NCBI RefSeq assembly: GCF_000424685.1
Contig: NZ_AUKJ01000008.1
Span: 1 to 49,459 of the forward strand
DNA: 49,459 bases
From: Methylococcus capsulatus str. Texas = ATCC 19069
GTDB lineage: Bacteria; Pseudomonadota; Gammaproteobacteria; Methylococcales; Methylococcaceae
Direction: 5' to 3'
The position numbers and the translations under genes were made by a program. The notes below the pieces were generated by a model. That model saw only the letters and a program-made list of their open reading frames with translations, did not search any database and had not been told where the DNA came from. Of the stretch, positions 34,231 through 46,328 are shown piece by piece. How positions within the stretch are numbered: the stretch's first letter is position 1; every line of letters starts with the position of its first letter.

Positions 34231-37200
34231 TCAGGCCGCTGCTTCCAAATGGCTCGGTGAGCCGAGGTGATAATGGTGAAGCAGGTAATGCCGCTGCTCC
34301 GGATTCAGGCTGCCCAAGAGGACGGCCATCCTCAGGTCGGCGGTTTTGTTGCGGATGACCAGGCACGGTTCGCCGTCGATGCGGTCCAGGGTGCCGACGA
34401 ATTCGCCCGCTGCGGCATCGCCCGTTTCGCTGATCAGGCGGCCGCGGTCGCTGCCCCGCCCCGGTTTCAGGATCACCTCTTGTACCCGTCCCTGCGGCTG
34501 CTCCAGCATGGCGTGGCGGTTCAGATGAAGGGCGAGGTGGTGTTCGGAAAACACCAGGACGGCGAAGGAGTCGTCGGGGGCCTGCTCTTCCGTGCGCAAC
34601 GCGTCGAAAGTCGATCTCGGAACCATGGTCCGGGTATGGATGTCCAGCGGGGAGACCGGATGCTTGGTGGACTGGATCTGTGCCTGGTTGGCGGTATCGG
34701 CCTCGCCGGCGAGGTTGGTCAGATCCAGCCCGTTGCGCAGGAACACTTCGTACACCAGGCTTGCGCCGGGAATCCAGCGGATCACGTCCCACAGCGCCCG
34801 GTTGACGATTTCCTTGCGCCGGAAACCGATCACGAATTCGGTGATGAGACCGTCGCAAAGGTCGATCAGCCGGCGGTTCACCAGGCGGAACACTTCCGGG
34901 GACAGTTTGCCGTCATATTTCGCCCGCAGGCCCGCCAGGCTGTCGGACAGTACGGTCTGGTAGGGGCGCGATGCGCTGACATAGCAGGAGCCCTGGCGCA
35001 CCTTGTCCCGCGATTGCGGCTGCCCGCCGTTGAAACGGATGCCGCCGAGCTGGGCGTAGACCATGTTCTCCTCGGCGGCGTTGTTGGCTTCCTCGATGCC
35101 CATGCGTTCGTCGGGCAGGCGGTGAATGGTCACCACTCCCCGATGGGCCCGGATGCCATAGCGGTGCAAGGCGTCACGCACCGTGTCGGCCCAGTAGAAG
35201 AACGGAGTCAGGAACGCCGGCATGTTGGAGAACAGGGTGGCGTTGTAACGCTCGACGATGCGGGCGATGTACTTGCGGTCGATATAGACTTCCGCTCGCG
35301 CGCCGATCCGCTCGAACACCGGCCGCCCCTGCCAACGGCGGACGCCGAGATGGATCAGCCAGAGCGCGGTGAGGAACAGCGCCGCGTCCAGCACGTGGGC
35401 CGCCAAGCCGACGCCGGCCAGGAAATCGAACGGGGAGAACAGCAGGCCGAACACCGGCACCCCGAACACCGTGGCGATCACGATGTAGGCCGCGAAAATG
35501 GCATAGGAGCGTACGAACTCCACCTGGTTTTCCGCCCGCGCCGCGGCTTCGCGGTTCAACGCCTCCGTATCCGGCGAGTCGATGCGTTCACCGGCCGCGT
35601 TGCAGCCGACCCGGTTGGGAATGTCGACGCCGTAGACCGCAGCCTGGAATTCCCGGAAAGCCTTGATGTCGGACATCTGCAGGTCGCTGCGCAGTTCGAA
35701 GTCGCCGCTTTGTCCGGTCAGGACTTCCCGGCTCAGCGTGCTATAGGCTTCGATGGCCTTCCGGGCCAGGTGGATGAGAATTTCGGTGAGCACCGCCTGA
35801 GTCGCCACCACCACGATGGTCGCCGCTTCGGCCCGACGCCGGCCGCTGGTGCCATCGGGGGAGAGGTGGCTGAGGTTGACGAAGGTGTTGGGCAGAATCG
35901 GATCATCGGGCTGATAGCCCTGGCCCAGGGCTTCGGTCATGGAGTTCAGGAACGATTGGGAAAGGACGAAGCAGCGCTCCGCGCCGACCAGGTCGCGCGC
36001 CTTACGCACCACGGCCAGTGTGGACTGGGTCTGGGCGGAATTGCTCACGCCCAGGAACACGGTCGAGGGACCGTAGCAGCCGATGCCTTCCCGCTGGGTG
36101 CGCTTCATCTCTTTCAGGACGTTGCCGGAATTTTCCGCCCGGATGCGGAGGCCCGGCAGGACGGAGTGCAGGGCGATCGCGAATTCGTTGAGCAGGTCCT
36201 GGTTGAAGTCCACCCCGTAGAGCACGAGGTCGTGCATTCGCGGGTCCCGGTTCGGATTCAGCAGATTCTGGAACAGCAGTTCGCCGAAGTGGTTCATCGT
36301 GGCGTGGTTCTCGCCGCCGGGTTCGAACGAGTCGAGCACCCGCTTCAGCACGAAAGGGATCTCCCGCAGGTCTTTTTCCACGGCATTCCCCGGCGCCGGC
36401 AGCTGATGATTACGGCTGATCTTGGCGTTGTCGTTGACGGCGAACCAGTTGGACCGGACGCCCGCCGCCCGCTGTTCCGCTCCCGGCGGCAATGCCTTGG
36501 GCGAGGGCCGGGGCGCTTGCAGGAAATCGTCGCCCACCTTGGCGCGGTCATAGATGCGGATGAATTCCGAAGGACTCGCCGCACGATACTCGATGGTGGC
36601 GTACTGGCCGTCTTCCAGGTAGATCTGCAGCGCGTCGTCGTCCGGCTCCCCCTGGTGCAGGGCCGAGGTGACGCCCAAGGGTTCCGCGCTGCCGAAGATT
36701 TCCCCACGGGTGCGGTTGTGGCCGAGGGAGAAGGCCTGGGTCAGGGAAAACACGCCCATGCGGGGCTCCAGGGTGGAACAGACCATCAGCGCGAATTCCC
36801 CGACCAGGTCGCGCGAAGCGGTGCGCATCACCCAGGTCAGGTCGTGATGGCAGAAGGCTTCCTCGAAGGTGGCGAGAAAGCCGGGGAGGACGTCCGCTTC
36901 CAGGGCGGTTCCGACTTCCCGGGTCAGTACTTCGCGCAACCGTTGCCTGGACTCGGCGGAGAGGTCCGCCAGGGATCGTGCCGGGGCCGCCAGGGCGCGC
37001 TGGCCCAGTTCCTTGCGTAGATTCAACAACGCCAGATCGGTGGCTTCGGCCCAGCGGAGGAGCAGATCGAGGTTGAAGTTCCCGCCGGCGATGTCACGGT
37101 TGTAATCCAATGCGGCGGTGAAATAGGCGTAACGCAGCGCTTTGTAGCTCAGTCCTTGGGTATAGATGAAATCCACCCATTCGGCGACGCTGCGGGAATC

Positions 37201-38265
37201 CGAGTCGCCCTTGGAACTGGTCCTGGGCATCATGCTCAGGAATACCCCACGGGCTTCTTGCTGAGTGAAGAAATGCCGGCGTTTCTCGCCGTCCACGGTG
37301 AACTCGAGGTAGACGCCGTCCATGTCGCCATTGTGGGCGATCATGTTGAACACTTCGCCGGGCTGGGATACCAGGGTCTGGCCTTCCACCCGGTGGTGCA
37401 TCATCGCGTCGTAGTATTCGTACCAGTGCGGCTGGGCATTGTGCCAATGCGTCGCTCCGCCGGTGGCGTAACGCAGATGGAGCAGGATGGCTTCGAAGTC
37501 CGGGGGGCGCCTGTAGCCTTCTCGGCCGGCTTTCTCGAGCAGGCCGTCCAGGCGCCCGGACAGCACTTCCACGATGTCGTCCCGCTTGCCTTTGACGACT
37601 TTGTCGAAGATGACCGACTGGGCGCCGCCTTTGTCCACCAGTACCGAGAATCCCGCCGATTGGCCGCCGCGGGTCGATGCCTCACGCGCCAGTATCCGCG
37701 CCATTTCCCGAAGACGGTCAGAAATCAGCAGGGGATCGTTCTCTTCCCCTTGCAGGTTGCAACGGACCGCGAACGCCGGGCCACAGGCCCAGTAAGGCGT
37801 AGAACCGCGGACCACGGCCAGGACATCCGGTACCGAAAGCATTGCAAGGATCGAGCTGACGCAGAAACAGGTCCAGCCGAGCACTGCCACGATCCCGTCA
37901 AAGCTTTCCAGGCACCGGGAGGCGGCGGCGAGCGCCAACAGATTGGCGACGGTGCCGGCCGCCGCGACCACCCGGCAGCGCCAGCCCTCGCACGAGGATG
38001 CCGGAATGCGGGGAGAATGCGAGGACAACTGGGGAATCGGGCCGAATGGCAGAAGGCTCCTGCCGAGGTGTCGGAACGGGATTCCTTCCAGAATCGTGGT
38101 GGCGGAGAAAGCGGACGGATCGCGGGTAACCGCGAACAACGCGAGCGCATGGCCCAGGCCGTGTATCACCAGGGCCAGGGCGTTGGTGAACCGCAACGGG
38201 GCCAGCATGAGTTCCAAAAGAACTCGCGGCTTCGCGCGCGAAGCCGGAACGATGCTTCCTGTCAT
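34231..38265 (-). CDS. Giant membrane protein with S2P-like, GlmS-type amidotransferase and SIS domains
   Basis: This 1344-residue protein is numbered from the ATG at 38265, which has GAGG nine bases upstream; an ATG at 38304 has poor spacing. The N-terminal region resembles a site-2 protease but with HGLGH (35-39) for HExGH, plus AGTVANLLAL near 104-113 and a degenerate SVPDVLAVV. A class II glutamine amidotransferase follows, starting at C161 (ACGPAF): RGGQSAGFS (199-207), RYATGG…NAQPH (265-280), HNGD (311-314) and GDSDS (353-357), matching GlmS motifs. A SIS-like domain is at about 680-840 (GVSNSAQTQSTLAVVRKA). Two membrane segments lie near 919-975. The function is unknown; amino-sugar synthesis or sensing at the membrane is an inference. 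Confidence 0.72.
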   Translation of the reverse strand: MTGSIVPASRAKPRVLLELMLAPLRFTNALALVIHGLGHALALFAVTRDPSAFSATTILEGIPFRHLGRSLLPFGPIPQLSSHSPRIPASSCEGWRCRVVAAAGTVANLLALAAASRCLESFDGIVAVLGWTCFCVSSILAMLSVPDVLAVVRGSTPYWACGPAFAVRCNLQGEENDPLLISDRLREMARILAREASTRGGQSAGFSVLVDKGGAQSVIFDKVVKGKRDDIVEVLSGRLDGLLEKAGREGYRRPPDFEAILLHLRYATGGATHWHNAQPHWYEYYDAMMHHRVEGQTLVSQPGEVFNMIAHNGDMDGVYLEFTVDGEKRRHFFTQQEARGVFLSMMPRTSSKGDSDSRSVAEWVDFIYTQGLSYKALRYAYFTAALDYNRDIAGGNFNLDLLLRWAEATDLALLNLRKELGQRALAAPARSLADLSAESRQRLREVLTREVGTALEADVLPGFLATFEEAFCHHDLTWVMRTASRDLVGEFALMVCSTLEPRMGVFSLTQAFSLGHNRTRGEIFGSAEPLGVTSALHQGEPDDDALQIYLEDGQYATIEYRAASPSEFIRIYDRAKVGDDFLQAPRPSPKALPPGAEQRAAGVRSNWFAVNDNAKISRNHQLPAPGNAVEKDLREIPFVLKRVLDSFEPGGENHATMNHFGELLFQNLLNPNRDPRMHDLVLYGVDFNQDLLNEFAIALHSVLPGLRIRAENSGNVLKEMKRTQREGIGCYGPSTVFLGVSNSAQTQSTLAVVRKARDLVGAERCFVLSQSFLNSMTEALGQGYQPDDPILPNTFVNLSHLSPDGTSGRRRAEAATIVVVATQAVLTEILIHLARKAIEAYSTLSREVLTGQSGDFELRSDLQMSDIKAFREFQAAVYGVDIPNRVGCNAAGERIDSPDTEALNREAAARAENQVEFVRSYAIFAAYIVIATVFGVPVFGLLFSPFDFLAGVGLAAHVLDAALFLTALWLIHLGVRRWQGRPVFERIGARAEVYIDRKYIARIVERYNATLFSNMPAFLTPFFYWADTVRDALHRYGIRAHRGVVTIHRLPDERMGIEEANNAAEENMVYAQLGGIRFNGGQPQSRDKVRQGSCYVSASRPYQTVLSDSLAGLRAKYDGKLSPEVFRLVNRRLIDLCDGLITEFVIGFRRKEIVNRALWDVIRWIPGASLVYEVFLRNGLDLTNLAGEADTANQAQIQSTKHPVSPLDIHTRTMVPRSTFDALRTEEQAPDDSFAVLVFSEHHLALHLNRHAMLEQPQGRVQEVILKPGRGSDRGRLISETGDAAAGEFVGTLDRIDGEPCLVIRNKTADLRMAVLLGSLNPEQRHYLLHHYHLGSPSHLEAAA

Positions 38266-38448
38266 GGCATCAATCCTCGGGTAGGGTGCAAGGGTCTCCG
38301 GCATCCTTTCGCCAAGGCGAGGGCCGGGACTCCAGGCTGCGTCGGCATGCCGGATCGCAGTGGATCGATCCGGCCGGCTCGAAGCGCCGATTGTTTTTTT
38401 GTAAGTGTCGATTCAATACGAGCAGGCTTACGTTAGAGCATGGCGCGA

Positions 38449-38523
38449 GGTGCGTCAATATGTCGCGCACATAAAAAGTGCAATGCACCAATATGGTGCG
38501 ACATATTGATTATTTGTGGTGCG
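38449..38523. promoter_or_regulatory. Palindrome cluster upstream of the GlmS-like operon
   Basis: Within the 330-base gap 38266-38595, an AT-rich stretch holds nested dyads. A perfect 12-bp inverted repeat TCAATATGTCGC/GCGACATATTGA occurs at 38455-38466 and 38498-38509. Extra half-sites CAATATG (38489) and CATATTG (38502) are present, as are GTGC-AAT-GCAC at 38478-38488 and three GGTGCG copies (38449, 38495, 38518). It looks like a multi-site operator or a structured leader. I see no gene in the rest of the gap. Confidence 0.6.
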
Positions 38524-38595
38524 ATCGGCCTTTCTTCAGAAGGCTGGGCCGGGCGCGGAGGGGCGGATGGGCCGTCCGGGGAAATGGCAGCAGGA

Positions 38596-40005
38596 TCAGG
38601 GTCGATCGGAAAAGGAGCCAGGACAGGCGGGCTGAGCGTTCGCTTTGCCGGTTCCCGAACCACCGCCCGCGAGCGCGGCCTTGAGCACCCTGGCCAAGTG
38701 CAGGCCCTCCCGCCCCGCGCCGTCGCGGATCTGGTGGCGACAACTGACGCCGTTGGCGATGAGCAAAGTGTTTTTGTCCGTTTCGCGTATCCGTGGCAGT
38801 AAGGCGAGTTCGGCCATTTGCATGGACACTTCGTAATGTTCGGCTTCCAGTCCGAAGGCGCCGGCCATGCCGCAGCAGCTCGATTCGACGAGTTCCGCCT
38901 GCAGCTCCGGTACCAGGCTGAGCACTTTGCGCATCGACTTCATCGCGCCGAAGGCTTTCTGGTGGCAGTGCCCATGGACCAGTGCCCGCGCCTGCGGCAA
39001 GGGGCGGAGCGGAAGTTCGAGCCGCTTGGCGTCGTGTTCGCGGGCCAGGAATTCCTCCAGCAGCAGGGCGGATTTCGCGACGGCGGCCACGGCCTCGCCC
39101 AGTCCCAGCGCGTAGTATTCGTCGCGCAGCATCAAGAGGCAGGACGGTTCCAGACCGAGGACGGGCAGTCCGCGCTCGGCATAGGGTCGCAAGGCCTCGA
39201 CCATGCGTCCGGCCTCCGTCCGCGCCTGCTCGATCAGGCCATGGGAGAGGAAGGTGCGTCCGCAGCACAACGGTCGTTCTCCGGTGAGCGGGCGGGCGAC
39301 ATGGACCCGGTAGCCGGCGGCGGTAAGCACGTCGAGCGCCGCCTGCGCGGTTTCCGGTTCGAAATGGTTGGAGAAGGTGTCGACCAGCAGGACGACCTCG
39401 CGTCCGTCGGCGTTGCCGACCGGTTCGGTCGGGGCGGTGGCGAGGAACGCCATCGGTGCGCTCAGGGGCAGCGAGCGTTTGGCGGCGATGCCGATCCAGC
39501 GCTCGCCCAGCCTGGCCAGGAGCGGCATCCGTGCGCGGAGCCTCACCAGCCAGTTCAGCCGGGCCAGCTTCCCCGCCCAGTGCGGAATGTGCGCCAGCAG
39601 GCGTTCCCGCAGCGGCACGCCGCCGAGCTGTTTCCAGCGCTGCGCCAGCGCTTCGATGCGCAGCAGGGCCATGTCAACCCCGTTGGGGCATTCCCGTTTG
39701 CAGCCCTTGCAGCCCACGCACAGGTCCATGGCGGCATCCAGCTCCGGTCCGACGAAGGGCTGGGGGCCATATTCGCCGTTCAGTGCCGCCTTCAGCGTTT
39801 GGGCCCGGTGGTGAGTGGAGTGCGCCGCATCTCGTGTGACCCGGAAGCTCGGGCACATCACGCCCTTTTCGGTGCGCTGGCACTGCCGGTTGCCGATGCA
39901 GACCGCCGCCGCCTTGCCATAGGCGCCGCCTTCGGAAGGCACGGCCGCATAGGCATCGCCCGCGCCATAGCTGTCGTAGGCCGACCAGTCGAGTTGTGTC
40001 TCCAT
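38596..40005 (-). CDS. Fe-S half of a FAD/Fe-S oxidoreductase (D-lactate/D-2-hydroxyglutarate dehydrogenase type)
   Basis: This 469-residue protein has an N-terminal cysteine set C36, C42, C51 (CIGNRQC, GVMCPSFRVT), a [4Fe-4S] motif C96-x2-C99-x2-C102-x3-C106P and two CCG domains (PLCCGRTFLSHG, SSCCGMAGAFG). In the usual protein this region follows a FAD-binding half in one chain. Here translation begins at the domain junction (LDWSAYDSYGAGDAYA) and no FAD gene is found on either side. It may be a stand-alone subunit with a partner elsewhere, or a remnant. The C-terminal tail is low complexity. Confidence 0.85.
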   Translation of the reverse strand: METQLDWSAYDSYGAGDAYAAVPSEGGAYGKAAAVCIGNRQCQRTEKGVMCPSFRVTRDAAHSTHHRAQTLKAALNGEYGPQPFVGPELDAAMDLCVGCKGCKRECPNGVDMALLRIEALAQRWKQLGGVPLRERLLAHIPHWAGKLARLNWLVRLRARMPLLARLGERWIGIAAKRSLPLSAPMAFLATAPTEPVGNADGREVVLLVDTFSNHFEPETAQAALDVLTAAGYRVHVARPLTGERPLCCGRTFLSHGLIEQARTEAGRMVEALRPYAERGLPVLGLEPSCLLMLRDEYYALGLGEAVAAVAKSALLLEEFLAREHDAKRLELPLRPLPQARALVHGHCHQKAFGAMKSMRKVLSLVPELQAELVESSCCGMAGAFGLEAEHYEVSMQMAELALLPRIRETDKNTLLIANGVSCRHQIRDGAGREGLHLARVLKAALAGGGSGTGKANAQPACPGSFSDRP

Positions 40006-40190
40006 GCTTCAGAACCTTGCAAATGAATCCGTCCAAGCAGGACTGATGCCATGCCGGTGGCTGTGTTCAAGTCATTGTTATTATTCTGAGCGTGGGGGGG
40101 TGAGGCGCTCGTCGGGTGTGCGAAGTGCGACAAAGCCGCCGATCGGCGGATCCGTCCGACGTTATCATCCGGTGAGATGGGACGAGACCG

Positions 40191-40218
40191 CGAAAAAACC
40201 CGCCACGCCTCGCGGGTT
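40191..40218 (-). terminator. Rho-independent terminator of tRNA-Ser
   Basis: Reading the minus strand, AACCCGC (40218-40212) pairs with GCGGGTT (40203-40197) and is followed by a run of T residues to 40193. It lies 35 bases beyond the tRNA 3' end. The rest of the gap 40006-40190 shows no gene. Confidence 0.75.
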
Positions 40219-40250
40219 CTGGGACGTCATGAGACGGTGTGACAAGGGTA

Positions 40251-40345
<95 letters not shown>

Positions 40346-40401
40346 CGTACAGACAATGATATCATAATTGATTCGTTGCAGACATACGAACGGTGCGTGA
40401 C

Positions 40402-43771
<3,370 letters not shown>

Positions 43772-43792
43772 CGGGGGGTGTGGTGGACGGGT

Positions 43793-45256
43793 TCAGTCGA
43801 GGCGGTAGTTCGGCGCTTCCTTGGTGATCGTCACATCGTGCACATGGCTTTCGCGCATGCCGGCGGTGGTGACCCGGACGAAGCGCGCATGTTCGCGCAT
43901 TTCCTCGATGGTGCGGCAGCCGGTGTAGCCCATGGAGGCGCGGACGCCGCCCACGAGCTGGTGCAGGATGGCGACGAGGCTGCCCTTGTGTGGGACCCGG
44001 CCTTCGATGCCTTCCGGCACCAGTTTCTCGGCCTCGGTGCTGTCCTGGAAATAGCGGTCGCTGGAGCCTTGCTGCTGGGCCATGGCGCCCATCGAGCCCA
44101 TGCCGCGATAGGCCTTGTAGGAACGGCCCTGGTACAGTTCGACTTCGCCGGGCGATTCTTCGGTACCGGCGAACAGCCCCCCGATCATCACGCAATGGGC
44201 GCCGGCGGCGATCGCCTTGGCGACGTCGCCCGAATAACGGATGCCGCCGTCGGCGATGACGGGGATGCCGGTGCCGGCCAGTGCTTGGGCGACGTTGGAG
44301 ACGGCGGTGATCTGCGGTACGCCGACGCCGGCGATGATGCGGGTGGTGCAGATCGAGCCAGGGCCGATGCCGACTTTGACCGCATCGGCGCCGGCTTCGG
44401 CCAGTGCCCGGGCGGCGGCGCCGGTGGCGATGTTGCCGCCGATCACCTGGACCTGCGGGAAGTGGGTCTTGACCCAGCGGACCCGGTCCAGCACGCCCTG
44501 CGAGTGGCCGTGGGCGGTGTCGACCACGATCACGTCGACGCCTGCTTCGACCAGTGCCTCGACCCGTTCCTCGGTGCCGGCGCCGGTGCCGACGGCCGCG
44601 CCCACCCGCAGGCGTTCGAATTCGTCCTTGCAGGCCTGCGGGTAGTCCTTGGATTTCTGGATGTCCTTCACGGTGATCATGCCGCGGAGCTGGAAGGCCT
44701 CGTTGACGATCAGGACTTTCTCGATGCGGTGCTGATGCAGCAGGCGGATGGCTTCTTCCTTGCTGGAGCCCTCCTGCACCGTGACCAGCCGTTCCTTCGG
44801 CGTCATCGCCCGGGTGACGGGTTCTTCGTAGCGCGTCTCGAAACGCAGGTCGCGGCTGGTGACGATGCCGACCAGTTCGCCGCCGTCCACCACAGGAACG
44901 CCGGAGATGTTGCGGGCCCGGGTCAGCTCCATGACTTCGCGGATGGTCGCGGTCGGCGGCACGGTGATCGGTTCCTTGATCACGCCGCTTTCGTATTTCT
45001 TGACGCTCCTGACTTCCGCCGCCTGGCGTTCGGTGGTCATGTTCTTATGGATGATGCCGATGCCGCCTTCTTGGGCGATGGTGATCGCGAGCCTGGCTTC
45101 GGTCACTGTGTCCATGGCGGCCGAGAGCAGCGGGATGTTCAGGGGAATGGCCCGGGTGAGCCGGGTGGTCAGGGAAACGTCGCGGGGGAGTACGTTCGAA
45201 TATGCAGGAACCAGCAGGACGTCATCGAAAGTCAGCGCTTCTTGTTCGATACGCAT
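43793..45256 (-). CDS. guaB: Inosine-5'-monophosphate dehydrogenase
   Basis: IMPDH oxidises IMP to XMP with NAD, the rate-limiting step to guanine nucleotides. The 487-residue protein has start [20 protein letters not shown], a pair of CBS domains (about 95-205), catalytic loop Cys in [13 protein letters not shown] and the MGSMGAMA flap. It is the first gene of guaB-guaA-tadA, with GGGAG six bases before the ATG and a clear promoter upstream. Confidence 0.97.
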   Translation of the reverse strand: MRIEQEALTFDDVLLVPAYSNVLPRDVSLTTRLTRAIPLNIPLLSAAMDTVTEARLAITIAQEGGIGIIHKNMTTERQAAEVRSVKKYESGVIKEPITVPPTATIREVMELTRARNISGVPVVDGGELVGIVTSRDLRFETRYEEPVTRAMTPKERLVTVQEGSSKEEAIRLLHQHRIEKVLIVNEAFQLRGMITVKDIQKSKDYPQACKDEFERLRVGAAVGTGAGTEERVEALVEAGVDVIVVDTAHGHSQGVLDRVRWVKTHFPQVQVIGGNIATGAAARALAEAGADAVKVGIGPGSICTTRIIAGVGVPQITAVSNVAQALAGTGIPVIADGGIRYSGDVAKAIAAGAHCVMIGGLFAGTEESPGEVELYQGRSYKAYRGMGSMGAMAQQQGSSDRYFQDSTEAEKLVPEGIEGRVPHKGSLVAILHQLVGGVRASMGYTGCRTIEEMREHARFVRVTTAGMRESHVHDVTITKEAPNYRLD

Positions 45257-45285
45257 GGTATGCTCCCGGCAGGTAAAAATTTATC

Positions 45286-45313
45286 ATTATAACTTTTTTC
45301 TGGGTCGTGTGAA
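45286..45313 (-). promoter_or_regulatory. Sigma-70 promoter of guaB
   Basis: On the minus strand TTCACA (45313-45308) and TATAAT (45291-45286) are separated by 16 bases. The -10 is a perfect consensus and the -35 matches five of six. The inferred start near 45279 gives a leader of about 23 bases. Confidence 0.75.
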
Positions 45314-45368
45314 CCGTCTGATGCCTGCCGCCCTGCCGAGCCCGACCCCGCGTGGAGCCGGCGGCGGT

Positions 45369-46277
45369 TCAGATGTCCGTCTGGGCGCAAATCCCGGCGA
45401 ACGCAGGGAAATCCCTCGCCAGGGCGTCCGAGAGCTCGCTGCCATTCTTGGGGGCGGGGAGCTTCAGGAACAAGTCGAGCATGGCGGCCATGGCGATCGC
45501 GTCCAGAAAAGCGGCCTTGATGGTCCAGGCCAACAGGAACGCAAACACATAGGGCCAGATGCCGGGATCGAGCGGAAGACCCGCGAGAATGCCCTGGATC
45601 GCTGCCAGCAGGACCGGGAAGGCCGCGAAACAGCCCAGCCAGCCGAAGCCGGACAGGTACAGCCGGTTACGCAGGATCGTGGGGAGATGCGCGGCCAGGA
45701 GGAGCAGGCCGTCCCGCGCGGAGCGGGCGAAACTGTTGGCCGGCTGCGCGAAGTGATAGCCGAGCAGGGTCAGTGTCTCGGTGGTGACAAGCAGTCCTTT
45801 TGCCTGGAGCAGCCAGCGTTGCGGCAGCGTTTGCGGCGCTGGTTCCTTCCAGCCGGGAAGCGCGGAGGCTACCGACCGTATCGCCGCGATCAACGGGCTC
45901 AGCGCCGGCGGAGGAGGGAGACGTTCCGCTACCCGGCGGCGGGCGTAGTCGATCTGTGCTTTGCCTTTGGGGACCGGTTCCCTGAGTGCCTCGGCGCCGA
46001 GCAGCGCGGCGTTGCGGGCCTGAACGCCGGTCAGGAAGCCGTTGCGGAACTTGTACAGGATCCAGCCGACGACGCCCATGCCGATCCAGGCACCCGTGCC
46101 GGCGAACGCGGTCGGGTTGGAGCTCAGCGAGCCGATGCCGATGGTGGTGCCGGCACCGATGATCGCGCCGAAGATGTAGGCCAGCCCGACGCCGAGATAG
46201 ATGAGCCAGCGATGGAGCACGAAGGCCATGCTCTTTTCTAGGGTGCGGGTGGCCGAAAGCAGATTGAAATCCCACAT
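45369..46277 (-). CDS. Membrane protein of unknown function
   Basis: This 302-residue protein (ATG 46277, AGAGG upstream) begins [19 protein letters not shown]. It has an N-terminal pair of glycine-rich membrane segments ([34 protein letters not shown]) and further segments at about 195-265 ([38 protein letters not shown]). The middle part is cytosolic and proline-rich. No known family is recognised. It is on the same strand as the YgiQ-type gene, 51 bases after it. A longer start at 46301 is possible. Confidence 0.75.
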   Translation of the reverse strand: MWDFNLLSATRTLEKSMAFVLHRWLIYLGVGLAYIFGAIIGAGTTIGIGSLSSNPTAFAGTGAWIGMGVVGWILYKFRNGFLTGVQARNAALLGAEALREPVPKGKAQIDYARRRVAERLPPPPALSPLIAAIRSVASALPGWKEPAPQTLPQRWLLQAKGLLVTTETLTLLGYHFAQPANSFARSARDGLLLLAAHLPTILRNRLYLSGFGWLGCFAAFPVLLAAIQGILAGLPLDPGIWPYVFAFLLAWTIKAAFLDAIAMAAMLDLFLKLPAPKNGSELSDALARDFPAFAGICAQTDI

Positions 46278-46328
46278 GACGGAAGACCTCTTCTTTATCA
46301 TTTGGCTCGAAATCCGGAGGCTGGGAGC

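Noticed and set aside
37760-38265. Active site-2 protease
   Set aside because: The catalytic Glu of HExxH and the DG motif are not present, so I only claim resemblance.
38266-38595. CRISPR or integron-like array
   Set aside because: The repeats are short dyads with irregular spacing and no spacers; no cas or integrase gene is near.
40346-40401. Promoters between tRNA-Ser and the MltF-like gene
   Set aside because: AT-rich TATCAT/TATGAT elements exist, but no -35 with good spacing could be fixed on either strand.
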